Assembly: GCA_964036045.1 (NCBI GenBank)
Contig: OZ038384.1
Span: forward strand, 61,043,355-61,107,354
DNA length: 64,000 bases
Direction of reading: 5' to 3'
Source of the DNA: Eutreptiella sp. 'Long Island Sound 2002'
Lineage: Eukaryota > Euglenozoa > Euglenophyceae > Eutreptiales > Eutreptiaceae
A program made the translations under genes and the position numbers. Below the pieces are notes generated by a model. The model was not told where the DNA came from, ran no database searches, and saw only the letters and a list, made by a program, of their open reading frames with translations. This document shows positions 10,690 through 20,277 of this stretch, one piece after another; the first letter of the stretch is position 1, and each line of letters begins with the position of its first letter.

Positions 10690-11785
10690 CCGAACCCTAC
10701 GCCCTGCACAACCCCGCAGCGGTACGGCAGCACCTCCGGGGGGTCGGGGAACAGGACGTCGTGCTGTGCCTCCGCACCTCCGGCACCAGCACCCCCATCC
10801 GGGCGGCCACCCTGGTCCAGGCGGCCACCCTGGGGGAAGGCGTCAGAGACTGCCTCTTCGACGCCTTCCTCCACATCGCCCGACACGAGCGCCCCCCACG
10901 TGCCACCCCAGACGGCGAGAGCCCGCCCCCCACGGGGAGCCGGATCTGGGTACCCCCCATCGACTGGGGGCGACACCTGGTCGGACACCCCGTGCCGGAG
11001 CGGGACAGCACCCAGGGCCGCACCCGCTACCGCGAGCCCAACATGGCCCACCCCCCACCCGACGCCACCCCCGACAGCACCAAAGAGTGGGAGCGGGAAA
11101 CATGGGTGGCCCGGATGGCCTCCCTAAGCAACTTCCGGCACCACGTCCCGGGGGACATCCCCACCCCCGACGAGCAGCAGCCAGCCCCCTCCACGTACAT
11201 GACCCTCATGTACAATCTGCACTACACCCTCTCCACCACCACCTACGACGCACCCACAGACCACTGGGTGGTACACGGCACCGACTCCCTCCTCCCCGCC
11301 GACTACACCCCCCCACACACAACCCAGGCCCCGACACGTACGCCAGGGGGGACGACCCGGACGACCCCCACATCTGGGGCACGTGGAAACCCGAATCCCT
11401 GGACGCGCTGCTCTCCATCCGCAGCGGCTACCAGGGCCTTGGTAGGGCGATGTATTGCCTCGCCAAGTGGACCCAACGGACCTGGGGGATCCCCACGGAC
11501 TGATGGGTGTGGGTGGTCACGCTGCGCCCCCAGCAGATGGAAGCCCCCCCAAACCGCGGGGGACCCACCCCCCCACGCCCCACCACCCCACAACTATGCC
11601 CGTACATGGTGGCAGCCCGCCTCATGGCGCTGCTATGGCCGGGCCCCCACACCCCCACCCAAAACTACCCCCACCTCACAGAGGAGGACATGCCCGGCAT
11701 CCAGCGATGCTTCTTCCGCACCCTCGACTACCTCCAGCAAACACACCCCCGCGTCCTGGAGCAGATATGGCCACCCCCCGGGTAA
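10690..11785 (+). pseudogene. LINE-A Ulp1-like (clan CE) cysteine protease domain
   Basis: This lies within the second LINE-A frame. It begins with GEGVRDCLFDAFLHIARHE and RIWVPPIDWG. Proposed catalytic positions are His in YNLHYTLS (~11211-11231), Asp in VVHGTDSLLP (~11275), Gln in LRPQQME (11522-11542) and Cys in QLCPYMVAARLMAL (Cys codon 11597). The H-D-Q-C order and spacing fit C48/Ulp1-type peptidases. LINE-B and LINE-C have a collinear but divergent version (HYYV, DTML, TQIE, TCGYHAIHRVL), which supports a real domain. It is broken here by a frame change near 11330 and a TGA at 11501. Clan assignment is by motif order only. Confidence 0.5.
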
Positions 11786-13391
11786 CCCACGTGCCCGCAC
11801 AGCCGAGACAACACCGCCACGCCAGCACCAGCACGCACGGATCACGAGGGAAAACGCGCGCACACGCCCGATGCCCGAACCTGCACCCGCATTCTCGCTA
11901 CTTACAGGACCCAGCATCATACGCCCGCCCCCGAGGCCCGGGACCCTCCGCCGTCTCCCGCGGCCCTCTCCTCCGCCTCCGACTCCACAACCTCCACCAC
12001 CACGACCACCTCATCCACCACCACCACCACGTCCTCATCCAGCACTCCACCCCCCAGGCCGCGGGGGACACCTCCCAAACGGGCCTTCAAACCCGCCCCC
12101 ACCGCGAGCAGCCCCGCCGCCGCCAAAGCCCACGCCCCGGCGAAGCCCACGCCCACGACCCAGCCGAAGCCCAAGGCCGCCGCCAAACGGCGGCCCGCAG
12201 CCAAGCCCAAGCCCAAGCCCAAACCCGGCGCCACGACGGCAGCTCGGGCCCGGCCCCCCCAGGATGTCCTCTACGACATCCGGCCCCAGCCGTCCCAGGC
12301 CCAAAGGCAGCAGCGCCCAGCGCGGCGCCCCCCCACCGTCACCGACGCCACCGCCACCACCTTCATGGCGGAGCGCGCCGCGGCCGAAGCGCGACGCGCC
12401 TCGTCCCACCACCTCCCAAAGCCCGCACCCCAGGCCCACGGACCGCTCCAGGGTCCACCAGCAGCGCCCCCGCCCCCCTACCGGCCCCCGATGACAGCCC
12501 ACATGCAACGCATGCCCCACTACCGCCGCCGCCGCGAATCCCCGCCCAACCCCGAGGCGGAGACCGTACGCGCACACCCGCGGGTCCACATCCGCGTGCA
12601 CCCCCACTCCCCACGCACCCCCACGGAATAGGACTACGAGGAATCCCCCGGACCCGCGACCGCCGCCGGCCCCCACGGCCCCGTCACACCCACCCACGCC
12701 CCCTCCTCCGCCCAAGACCGCAGGCCCGCCCAGGAACAGTGGTGGCAGCGCTGGACCCACACGCAGCTCTGGGAGCTGCGGAAGTGGGCCCGGGGAGAGC
12801 CCTCCCTCGAGGGCCTGGTCCATCGGCCCCGCAAGGGGTTGGTGGAGAACTGCCGCCTCCGGCCGGCGGGGGGGTGGATGCCGCAGGCCGCATGGGAAGC
12901 CATGCTGGCCGATGCGCTCCACCCCCTGGGAGTCCACCCCCGCAACCTCCCCGCGCCCCAGGACCACCCGTACGTCCTCAGGCGCCTGCGGGAGACCCTC
13001 CAGGAAGCGCGGCGAGACGGCATCCGCCTGTGGGACATCACCCAAAGCCCAGCCCCGCACGCACACACCCCCTCACCACCCCACAAGCGTCGGCGCACCG
13101 ACACCGGCGACACCCACAACACCCCAGGAGCCCTGCGCGCCACACAACACGACGCGCCTGACCCCCCGGCCAGCGGCGCCGCCATCTAACCCCGTTATCC
13201 AGCACACCACCACCACGGGGCGCCACGCCAGGCCCCGCCCAGAAGTCACCAAACAAACCGGACGCCGAAGGAAGCCAACGCACACGACAACGAGCACCAC
13301 TACGCCCAAAGGCGCCGAACCCGGGCCCGATACCGTGGGCTCCTCTCCACCCTCAGCACGACACACACGTCACTGACGTCACTCCTCCGCC

Positions 13392-13814
13392 GTGCCCCCT
13401 CCCACGCCACCGCCCCGCCCCCCCCCCCTCCCGCCGCACGCCCCCACGCCGCCCAGCACCCAGCCCCACACGCTGCGCCACAGCATCGCCCTAGTCCGGC
13501 TCCTCCACCATCGCGCCACTTGGCACCTCACAGTAGACCGCCGTCCTGTGGTCCCGCTCCCCCCAGCACCGCTCCCGGGGCCGCACCCGACCCACGCCGT
13601 GTTCGCCCCCACGTCGCGGGCCGCGGACATCCTCCTGCACCTCGCCACCACCCCTCCCGGGCATCGCATACCGCTTGCCGCCAACCCCTCGGTCCTCAGT
13701 GAGGTCCCCATCGGGCACGCCGACGCCCTGCACGTACGCCCGCTGCTGCCCAACCTGCACGCTGCGTACGCCCCCGGCACGCCCGTCGACCCCTCCGTGT
13801 GGGACTCCCAGTGA
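13392..13814 (+). CDS. LINE-A small third frame, unknown domain
   Basis: Open frame of about 140 aa after the second frame. A Pro-rich start is followed by a mixed, non-repetitive sequence (HSIALVRLLHHRATWHLTV, AADILLHLATTPPGHRIPL, ADALHVRPLLPNLHAAYAPG) ending in DPSVWDSQ and TGA. The hydrophobic pattern looks like a folded domain rather than the low-complexity shadow frames around it. No family recognised and no start can be fixed; the frame is open further upstream. Confidence 0.35.
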   Translation: MPPPTPPPRPPPLPPHAPTPPSTQPHTLRHSIALVRLLHHRATWHLTVDRRPVVPLPPAPLPGPHPTHAVFAPTSRAADILLHLATTPPGHRIPLAANPSVLSEVPIGHADALHVRPLLPNLHAAYAPGTPVDPSVWDSQ

Positions 13815-13916
13815 GGCCACCGGCCAACGGCCGGCCCGCACGCACCACCCCGCACCCGCCTCGGGCGCACGACTCCGTGGACGCCGCTACCCACACGCCC
13901 GGCCCCGCGCAACTGC

Positions 13917-14250
13917 CTAACCGAGCCAAAACTCAAGCACAAATCAAACCCGAGCCACACCCCGAAACCGCTAACCCTTGACTCCTAACCAAACCCGCCG
14001 AGGGAACAACACAACCACAGCCCACACCCACAGCCCACACAGCTGCCTAACCAGCCAGCTCCAGAAGCAAAGAGACACCTCACCAAACCCACCCTGACCC
14101 AAGCCTAACCGGGCCGAAGCCCCAACACAAATCAAACCTGAGCCACATCCCGAAACCGTCAACCCTTGACTCCAAACCAGGCCCGCTGAGGGAAATGCGT
14201 AGACACAGCCCACAGCCACAGCCCACATAGCCGCCTAACCAGCCAGAGGA
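13917..14250 (+). repeat. 188-bp tandem repeat in the LINE-A 3' region
   Basis: Two copies start with CTAACCGRGCCRAA at 13917 and 14105. Both contain ACAAATCAAACC, AACCCTTGACTCC, CCCAC AGCCCACA and CCTAACCAGCCAG. The second copy ends near 14250. Confidence 0.8.
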
Positions 14251-14324
14251 CACAACGCTATAGCACCGCCACACCAGCTGCCCATGCCTGTGCCTGCAGT
14301 GTACGCGCGCCTCTGTTTTCCTCT

Positions 14325-14427
14325 TTTTTGTTTTTTCTTTTTCTTTTTTCCAAAAAAAAAAAAAACAGGTAAAGAAAAAAAAAACAAAAACAAAAACAAA
14401 AAAAAAACGAAAATTAGGGGGGGAGGA
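14325..14427 (+). repeat. Homopolymer block in the LINE-A 3' region
   Basis: T-rich tract, then A runs broken by single C or G, then GGGGGGG. LINE-C has a matching A/C/G homopolymer block in the same orientation at 58339-58375, so this is a family trait rather than the poly(A) end. Confidence 0.7.
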
Positions 14428-14475
14428 AGAGGGACACAACCACCCATGGCACACGCGCACCGCACACAGCACGCA

Positions 14476-14670
14476 CACCGGTGAACAAGAGCCCAGGGGC
14501 CCAGGACACCGCACATGCGACACAACACACCGAGCGGGCACACCGGTGAACAGGAGCCAGCTGGCCCAGGACACCGCAGACACACCACAGCAAACCGCGC
14601 GGGCACACCGGTGAACAGGAGCCCAACGGCCCAGGACACTGCACACACGTAGGGCACCCGAGGGACAGGA
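14476..14670 (+). repeat. 65-bp tandem repeat, three copies, in the LINE-A 3' region
   Basis: CACCGGTGAACA recurs at 14476, 14541 and 14606, each followed by AGGAGCC-type sequence, GGCCCAGGACAC and a CA-rich spacer. The period is exactly 65. Confidence 0.9.
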
Positions 14671-15218
14671 AAGAACCAATACCCCATGGGTCGGACGCAC
14701 TGGGGCGACCCAGCCGACCCAACGGGCCAGTGGCAGGAGCGGTACTCCAAAGCCACTGGTCCGAGCCCGGCCAGGCTGCATCGAGGACCATGGCAAACGT
14801 CACCCGGAGCCATGGAAGCAACCGGTGACAGGCGAGCCGGTACACAGTCCAGGAGGGGGTCACCTGCCAAGCAGAGTGGCCCCGCAACTCAAGCCACAAG
14901 GGTGAGGCGGTCGTACCGTAGACAAGCGGGAGCAATACCCCTTGTGGTGGGAGATACTCCACACGGCTGGGCAGCCCCCCAGAGCTGCCGCCCAAAGGAG
15001 GGGGCATGTGGCCCTACCCATGGACACATGTGGGGACACCCTCCCACCCGGGACACATGGACCGGGTGGCCGCGACAATGCCTTCCCAAGCACATGCGGG
15101 AGCGGCTCAAGAGGCACCTGACATAGGGCAGTGGGAGGGACAGGACGTCCCCTTGGTAAGACCTTCTTCCTGCAATGTCAAAGGAGGCATCCCGAGCTCC
15201 CGAAGATACCTACCTACC

Positions 15219-15323
15219 TGGTCTGGACAGCGCATTGTGCTCGTACCGTACACAGGCATTGCATGGGGATGTCTGCCTGTGGCGATGCAGAAGGAACTGG
15301 TCACGTTTGGCTTCCCAAGGTGA
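15219..15323 (+). pseudogene. T1 dioxygenase-like gene, 3' part, starting with the LINE-A right duplication
   Basis: 15219-15232 is the exact right copy of the 14-bp duplication. The frame continues from WSGQR into IVLVPYTGIAWGCLP and stops at TGA 15321. Placed behind 3937 it extends the His...G-x-R motif with the hydrophobic strand and Tyr expected at the end of a double-stranded beta-helix oxygenase. It encodes no recognisable domain alone. Confidence 0.6.
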
Positions 15324-15878
15324 AGATGTGTTTTTTGTGTAGCGCTTCGTGCAACAGCGGTTGAAGCGGTGAAGCCGGTGCAACCGCGCGCCTGTCCAGC
15401 GGTTGAACCACCTCGAAAGCCGGTTACATTTTAGTGCAATCCATGAGGAAACAAGCTTCTGACGATCAAGTGTAGGCTTGCATGTAATTGTTGTTCACTA
15501 AAAAGGGTCCACAGTCCTAAGGGGAATCCAAACAAGGCGCAGGGGTGTATGTCACCACGCCTAACGAAAAGTTGATGGTGAAGCCGTGCGGTTTCACCAA
15601 TACAGCCGCCGCCACTGGCACCTACAACACCACCGCCGTGAAATGTGATCCAAGAGAAATATGTCTCCAGTGTTTTGCAGCAATGAGGTAAGAAGGTTTT
15701 CAAAAACATTCTTTTTAGGGGGTGTGGCATCTCTTGCAGGGCTGAAGAATAGCGGTTTTCAGGTTGCTACTTAGCAATTTGTTGCTGTACCTCGATAGGG
15801 GTTCAACCGTGGGGAAGCCGTAATGAAAGTGCGCGGTTGAACTCGGTTGAACCACGGTTTCACTTGGGTAATTCAAGG
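15324..15878 (+). repeat. T1 right non-coding region with GGTT-N-AACC clusters 5 and 6
   Basis: No convincing gene. Cluster 5 (about 15357-15428) has GGTTGAAG, GGTGCAACCG and CGGTTGAACC. Cluster 6 (about 15798-15868) has GGTTCAACCG, CGGTTGAACTCGGTTGAACC and GGTTTCAC, mirroring the left end. These are probably subterminal protein-binding repeats; that role is inference. Confidence 0.7.
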
Positions 15879-15905
15879 GTACCTGATCCAAATGAGCACG
15901 TAGGG
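15879..15905 (-). repeat. T1 right terminal inverted repeat
   Basis: Exact reverse complement of 1217-1243. The flanking AT at 15906-15907 is the proposed 2-bp target duplication. Right of it the Gypsy-A reading frame resumes as GDLSQLKEDL. Confidence 0.8.
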
Positions 15906-15907
15906 AT

Positions 15908-17260
15908 GGGAGATCTATCGCAATTGAAGGAGGACCTCGAACAGAAGATCACCACCTGGCAAAGGGAGGTGGATCTCAAGCTCATGAAGAGCGTGTGGGG
16001 TGCCCATGTGAGGACCCCGGAGGAGGATGACCTCTCGGAGGAATGTGTATGTGAACCCCCTCGAGCGTGCCTATGTTGCCATCGTCCCCCGGAGATGGTT
16101 GAACGAGACCTACTATATGCCTACCAAGGGTTGAGGGATACTACCAAGGGCGAAGAGTCGATGGAGGATCACCTCCCGACGTCTATTACTCAGGGGGCAG
16201 GCAACTTACACTCTGACGAGGACATGGAGGACAAGATCAAGCTATTGGACCCGCGGGTGCAGAAGCTTATAAGGACCTATCTGGAGGTGTTCGGGGAACT
16301 ACCACCCCCAGCCTCACGTGACAAGCTGGTACAGATGGACCTCAAGCTGAAAGCCGAGTTCCTGGGCCATAAGATACGGAGGAGACCCTATCCAGCTCCT
16401 AAAGAGCAGGCCGACGAGATTGAGCGACAGATACAAGAGTGTATTGACGCTGGCCTAGTCCTGGAGTACAAGGACGGGGACTACCCCCAACACTGCAGCC
16501 CCTGTTTCCTGGTGGCTAAGCCTGGGTCTACAGCCAAACGGCTGGTAGTGGACTATGGAGAGCTGAACAAGAAAACGTTGAACCACTCAGGGTCCATGCC
16601 TAACATGGAGTCTACCCTTAAGAAGATAGCCTCCTGTCGCTACAAGACAAAGATGGACAAGAGAAGTGTATTTTCGCAGATGGACCTGACACCCAACGCC
16701 CAGGAGCTACTCGCCTTCATCACCCCTCAGGGGAGGGTGTTCATGTGGAAGGTCATGCCCTTTGGCGTGGCCAACGCACCCGCTCTATTCCAAGAGCTGA
16801 TGAACAAGGTCCTGTTCATCCCAGGACGAAGACCCAAGGTGCAAGAACTCATATCCCGTGGGGCCCACATGGAGACGCACATCGACGATGTATGCCTCGG
16901 GACCAATACCCAGGAGGATCACCTGATCCTCTTGGGTGAGTTCTTTGCGGTCTGCCAGGAGAACCACACACGACTCAAGCTGGAGAAGTGTGAGTTCATG
17001 CAGGAGACCATGCAGTACCTCGGGTTTGACGTTGGCTATTGGTGGTGGACCCCAGCGGCCTGTAAGGCCAAACCCCTGATGGACGCTAAGGTACGACATG
17101 AAGACCCCAAGAAAGGACTCCATGATGTACACAGTTTCATTGGGCCGTGCAACTTCTACCGCCGCCATATCAAGAACTTCACCTGCACCAGCGCCATTCT
17201 GACGGACTTGATCAAGAAGAGCACTACTTGGCGCTGGGGCACACAAGAGCAACAAGCGTT
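15908..17260 (+). pseudogene. Gypsy-A linker and reverse transcriptase (interrupted by LINE-L)
   Basis: The frame continues from 1216. An acidic linker with CEPPRACLCCH leads to the RT: ELPPPASRDKLVQMDLKL, GLVLEYKDGDYPQHCSPC, KRLVVDYGELNKKTLNHSG, FSQMDLTPNAQELLAFITP, MPFGVANAPALFQELM, HIDDVCLGT (catalytic Asp pair at ~16881-16889) and LEKCEFMQETMQYLGFDV, then the RNase H connection FYRRHIKNF...TTWRWGTQEQQA. The RT core has no stops. The 16-bp LINE-L duplication starts at 17245, and coding resumes at 25879 as KEQQAFDDLKDKV in the same frame. Confidence 0.9.
17245..17260 (+). repeat. LINE-L target-site duplication, left copy
   Basis: AAGAGCAACAAGCGTT, found exactly again at 25879-25894. Both copies encode (Q/K)EQQA in the gypsy frame. 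Confidence 0.9.
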
Positions 17261-17434
17261 GAGGGTCCTCCGTGGGAAATTCCTAATTTCAGGTTGACAG
17301 ACTACAATAAAATCTTTTCCTGAATTTTTCCGATATCACTGATTTCTGCCCACATATTAGGTATCACTCCATCCGCAATTTCCTGGCGCACACGCTGATC
17401 ACAATTTCAACAACAGCTGTCCCAAAAATCGATC

Positions 17435-19725
17435 ATGGGCAAAGATCGCACCGTGCCAAAAGCCGCAGATCCGAGCAAGTCCGTCGCAAATCGCGTGGCG
17501 CAATTCGAGAAAAGCGACCAACAGCTGAGGGATCACAGACGCAACGCGGCTCTTCGGGAAAGCAGAGCAGATGAAAAAGGAAAGGAGAATGATCAACAAC
17601 CCCAAACTCCCAAATCAAATCAGAAAACAAACGCCGAGAAAAACACTCCAGACGCATTTCCAAGCCAAAATGCGAGTTCAAGCCCAAACGGCAAGTCCAA
17701 GCGCCACAAGACAAAGTGGATTCAAAGAACCACCACGCAACCAAACCGTGAAACGAAAGAGGCTGTCAACGACGACATCGTCATCAACACCCAACTTCAT
17801 TACAATGAAAAGCCAAGGTGGATTTTGCCAAACTTTCGGAAAAGCGCAACAAGAGTTTCACTTTCATCCCTATGGAAGACTTGGAAACCCACCAAACCTC
17901 CAACGCTTTTGTGAACGACCCCAATGGCAACTCTCCATCCCAACTCCACCAAGACCTTCAAGATGAAAAAGTTCCGGAAGTCTATCAATTCCAATCTCAG
18001 GACAACCGAGTATACTCCGACTACATTACCATGTTACCAACCGAGGACATCATCGCCCAATTCCACAAACAACCTCATGAAATACATTTTGGGGGCACCG
18101 ACTACCAACACTATTTCAACGAGAAGTACGAGTATTCCGCCCCGTACCCAACGGAAGATCATGCACGAGCCATCAAAAATGAAAACCTGGTCACTCCCCA
18201 AAATATCACGACCCTCAACATCATGGCCAACCTCTACGAGTCCCAAACAAGAACTTTCATCTTCACTCCCACTACAAATTACGACTTCAACAAGGACGCC
18301 TCGCACAACACATCCGCACACGTGTCCATGTTGCTCAATGCTCTAGCGTCGCTCGCGCGTGCTAAAATACATGTAAGGGGTACGCTAATTCTTTTGGTGT
18401 CAGACCCGAGAGTGTGTGAAGCCACGACCGGGATTTGGGATTACTCTCAAGCCTATGCCAAAGCAAGAAGTTTTATGGTTGACCAAAAAATCTCCCAAAA
18501 CTTTGTTCCGTTGAATATGGTCCTCAAGAATGATCAAAAACCTTTTGACACTTGCTCCGCCCCACACCCCGAGGGATATATTATGATTACTTTGGACAAG
18601 CTTTCCGAATTCCAATACACACCGCCCAAATTCTCTCCTATTTTGCCGGGCCATGACCTAGCACAAGCCGAGGCTTTCATCTCTCCACAACAAGAAGCCC
18701 GTCACACACCACCAATCACCGATTATGTCAGAATCGACATTTCGCGAGACCTCGAAGTCCTCACCGAGGAAGATGCTTTCCAATTTTTCAACAAATTAAT
18801 CAGACCCGACCTCCAAGATGCCTCATCCATTACCTCCACCAATTGCGCACACTACCGCGGTGAGATAAGAAAAAGGGGCTCGCCCATTGGCAGCACCCAC
18901 GCTCGTTTCGACATCGAAACCAACTCAGCCCTCTCCTCCCAAATTGCCAAAACCATTCAATCCCATTACCCACTAGACAGGAATCCACTCATTATAGCTT
19001 TCCCCTACAACCTCTCCGCCCATGAAAATACTTTCATGATCTCCGCCTCAAAAAGCTCCGCGAAAAACGGAGTCAAGCTTGAACCCACGGAGCTTCTAAA
19101 TCGAGTGGCCTCTCTTGAAAAAATGAATTCGATTCTGCAATTCGCAATTCTACGCACCAAATACTCGGTATTGATGCATCTGGATGTCCACTCTATTCCA
19201 AGCAACACCGAAACACGAGTTTCAAAACTCAAATGGATGAACGAACAATGCAAGAAAGCCGGCCTCACTTTTTTCAATCACGATAACACATATGCAGTTT
19301 TGTCCGACGCTCCACTAAGCTATCGTGCTAAACCCTCCTACACACCAACCGACGCCAAATCGGTGGTCATTTGTGCTCCACGCTCCATTAGTTTTAGAGA
19401 CATCAACAAAGCAACTTCACTTTTTGGTACCTTCACCTCCATCCAACCGCTGGAATCCAACCCAAGTGCCAAATCGCACAAATATTTTGAAGCACTCTTC
19501 CAAAACTTGGGATCCAGTATCCTAGCACACCAAGAAAAAGTTCAAGGCATCACTTTTACATCCAGTTCGCCCAACCTCTTGAAAAAACAAAACATCATTG
19601 ATTCAATTGCCAAAGACCATGACACTTCTAAATGGGAAGCCACACTCTTGGCCGCCAAAGAATTTGGCTCCGAGAAACAATTGCGCTCCATCAATGAGCG
19701 ATTGATCGTGGCCAAGCCCCAATGA
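17435..19725 (+). pseudogene. LINE-L ORF1 (frameshifted near 17815)
   Basis: ATG at 17435. The first ~125 codons give a basic, Gln/Asn/Lys-rich N-terminus (RVAQFEKSDQQLRDHRRNA, KSKRHKTKW). Near 17815 the protein-like signal moves to another frame (DFAKLSEKRNKSFTFIPM) and runs unbroken to TGA 19723, about 760 aa overall. By position it would be the RNA-binding protein of the element. No zinc knuckle, RRM or coiled coil is obvious and no family is recognised. Confidence 0.6.
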
Positions 19726-19845
19726 CTCCCCACCCACCCACACTCTTTCTCTCATTCAGTTCTCTATGTCTTCACTAAGTCATTACTCAGAGATGCGGAT
19801 CCCCTCCGTCCTCACTTTCAATACCAACGGTATGATCTGTTTATC

Positions 19846-20277
19846 ATGCTGCCGATTCTCGAAGCGATAACATCTAACCATCCGCGATGCATCACCTCGC
19901 AAGATATTGTGCCACGCATCGATAACAATGCGAACACACTGGAACGTACACTTCCCTCACAATGCATCCTGCATGCCGTGTGGATTTCGCTCACTCATCT
20001 ACGGGGCGTCAAGATTTTGATTCATCCAAGCCACGATCGGGTACTCTTTTGCACGCCTAGTGTCACTCTGCCCTATCAGTCGCCAGCAAGTGGCCTGACT
20101 GATTTCTGTCATGAGCGGATGAAGAGTTTATCTTTTTGCAAGTGCTTCCTTCCTGACCCAGTCGGGTTACGATTGCCAAAACGGCCGCACGTTAGACTCG
20201 AGGACTCGTCAAGATCAAGGAATGTCTCGGAAGTGGTCAGTGTTAGACACGTGGTCCCATCTCTCCCATCATCATGA
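19846..20277 (+). CDS. Small frame between LINE-L ORF1 and ORF2
   Basis: 143 codons from ATG 19846 to TGA 20275-20277; the TGA overlaps the ORF2 ATG at 20274 as ATGA. The product shows no known motif. It may be translated and coupled to ORF2 by reinitiation, or be a chance open frame in the spacer. Confidence 0.25.
   Translation: MLPILEAITSNHPRCITSQDIVPRIDNNANTLERTLPSQCILHAVWISLTHLRGVKILIHPSHDRVLFCTPSVTLPYQSPASGLTDFCHERMKSLSFCKCFLPDPVGLRLPKRPHVRLEDSSRSRNVSEVVSVRHVVPSLPSS

Larger units (their letters stand above)
8329..13189 (+). pseudogene. LINE-A second reading frame: zinc finger, Pro/His-rich tract, Ulp1-like protease, C-terminal domain
   Basis: One protein-like path runs through three frames. 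From 8329 (same frame as the RT, after TGAs at 8311 and 8326) come a Cys/His cluster (CPLC...CNPDHWVC...HCPHCGD, 8506-8620), a helical segment and a long His/Pro tract. A shift in the C runs near 10450-10490 leads to the protease-like domain, and another near 11310-11340 to its catalytic Cys. In-frame stops fall at 11501 (TGA), 11783 (TAA) and 12629 (TAG). Then come Ser/Thr tracts, a Lys/Pro/Ala-rich basic stretch and a folded-looking end (QLWELRKWARGEP...GGWMPQAAWEA) closed by KRRR and TAA at 13187. Its role may be gag-like or in processing; that is inference. Some breaks may be homopolymer errors. Confidence 0.6.
3938..15218 (+). mobile_element. LINE-A: 5'-truncated non-LTR retrotransposon with RT-RNase H and protease frames
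   Basis: 11.28 kb flanked by an exact 14-bp duplication. The 5' end falls between the expected endonuclease and RT domains, typical of incomplete reverse transcription. Order: RT-RNase H (3940-8313), a long second frame with zinc-finger, Pro/His-rich, Ulp1-like and conserved C-terminal parts (8329-13189), a small frame (13392-13814), then a 1.4-kb repeat-rich 3' region ending in TACCTACC. The + strand is strikingly C-rich with few G. The untouched 1,457-codon RT frame suggests a fairly recent insertion. Confidence 0.85.
1217..15905 (+). mobile_element. DNA transposon T1 (transposase and 2OG-oxygenase-like gene), split by LINE-A
   Basis: Cut-and-paste-type element inserted in Gypsy-A. It has 27-bp inverted ends beginning CCCTACGTGC (1217-1243 and 15879-15905), flanked on both sides by AT (1215-1216 and 15906-15907). 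Deleting the element with one AT joins the gypsy frame without a shift, giving ...GR-M-GDLSQ. Without LINE-A (11.3 kb) and its extra 14-bp duplication the element is about 3.4 kb. It holds a transposase gene with one intron, a dioxygenase-like gene and six clusters of GGTT-N-AACC. The transposase resembles that of T2; I cannot name the superfamily. Confidence 0.75.

Noticed and set aside
8310-12494. Very long open frame (about 1,390 codons) starting at ATG 8310
   Set aside because: Up to about 10.45 kb it is an Arg/Pro-rich shadow of the frame that holds the Cys/His cluster and helical segments. C-rich codons leave neighbouring frames free of stops. It is accepted only for the part that carries the protease motifs.
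14284-14484. Lys-rich 66-codon frame in the LINE-A 3' region
   Set aside because: It only translates the T and A homopolymer block.
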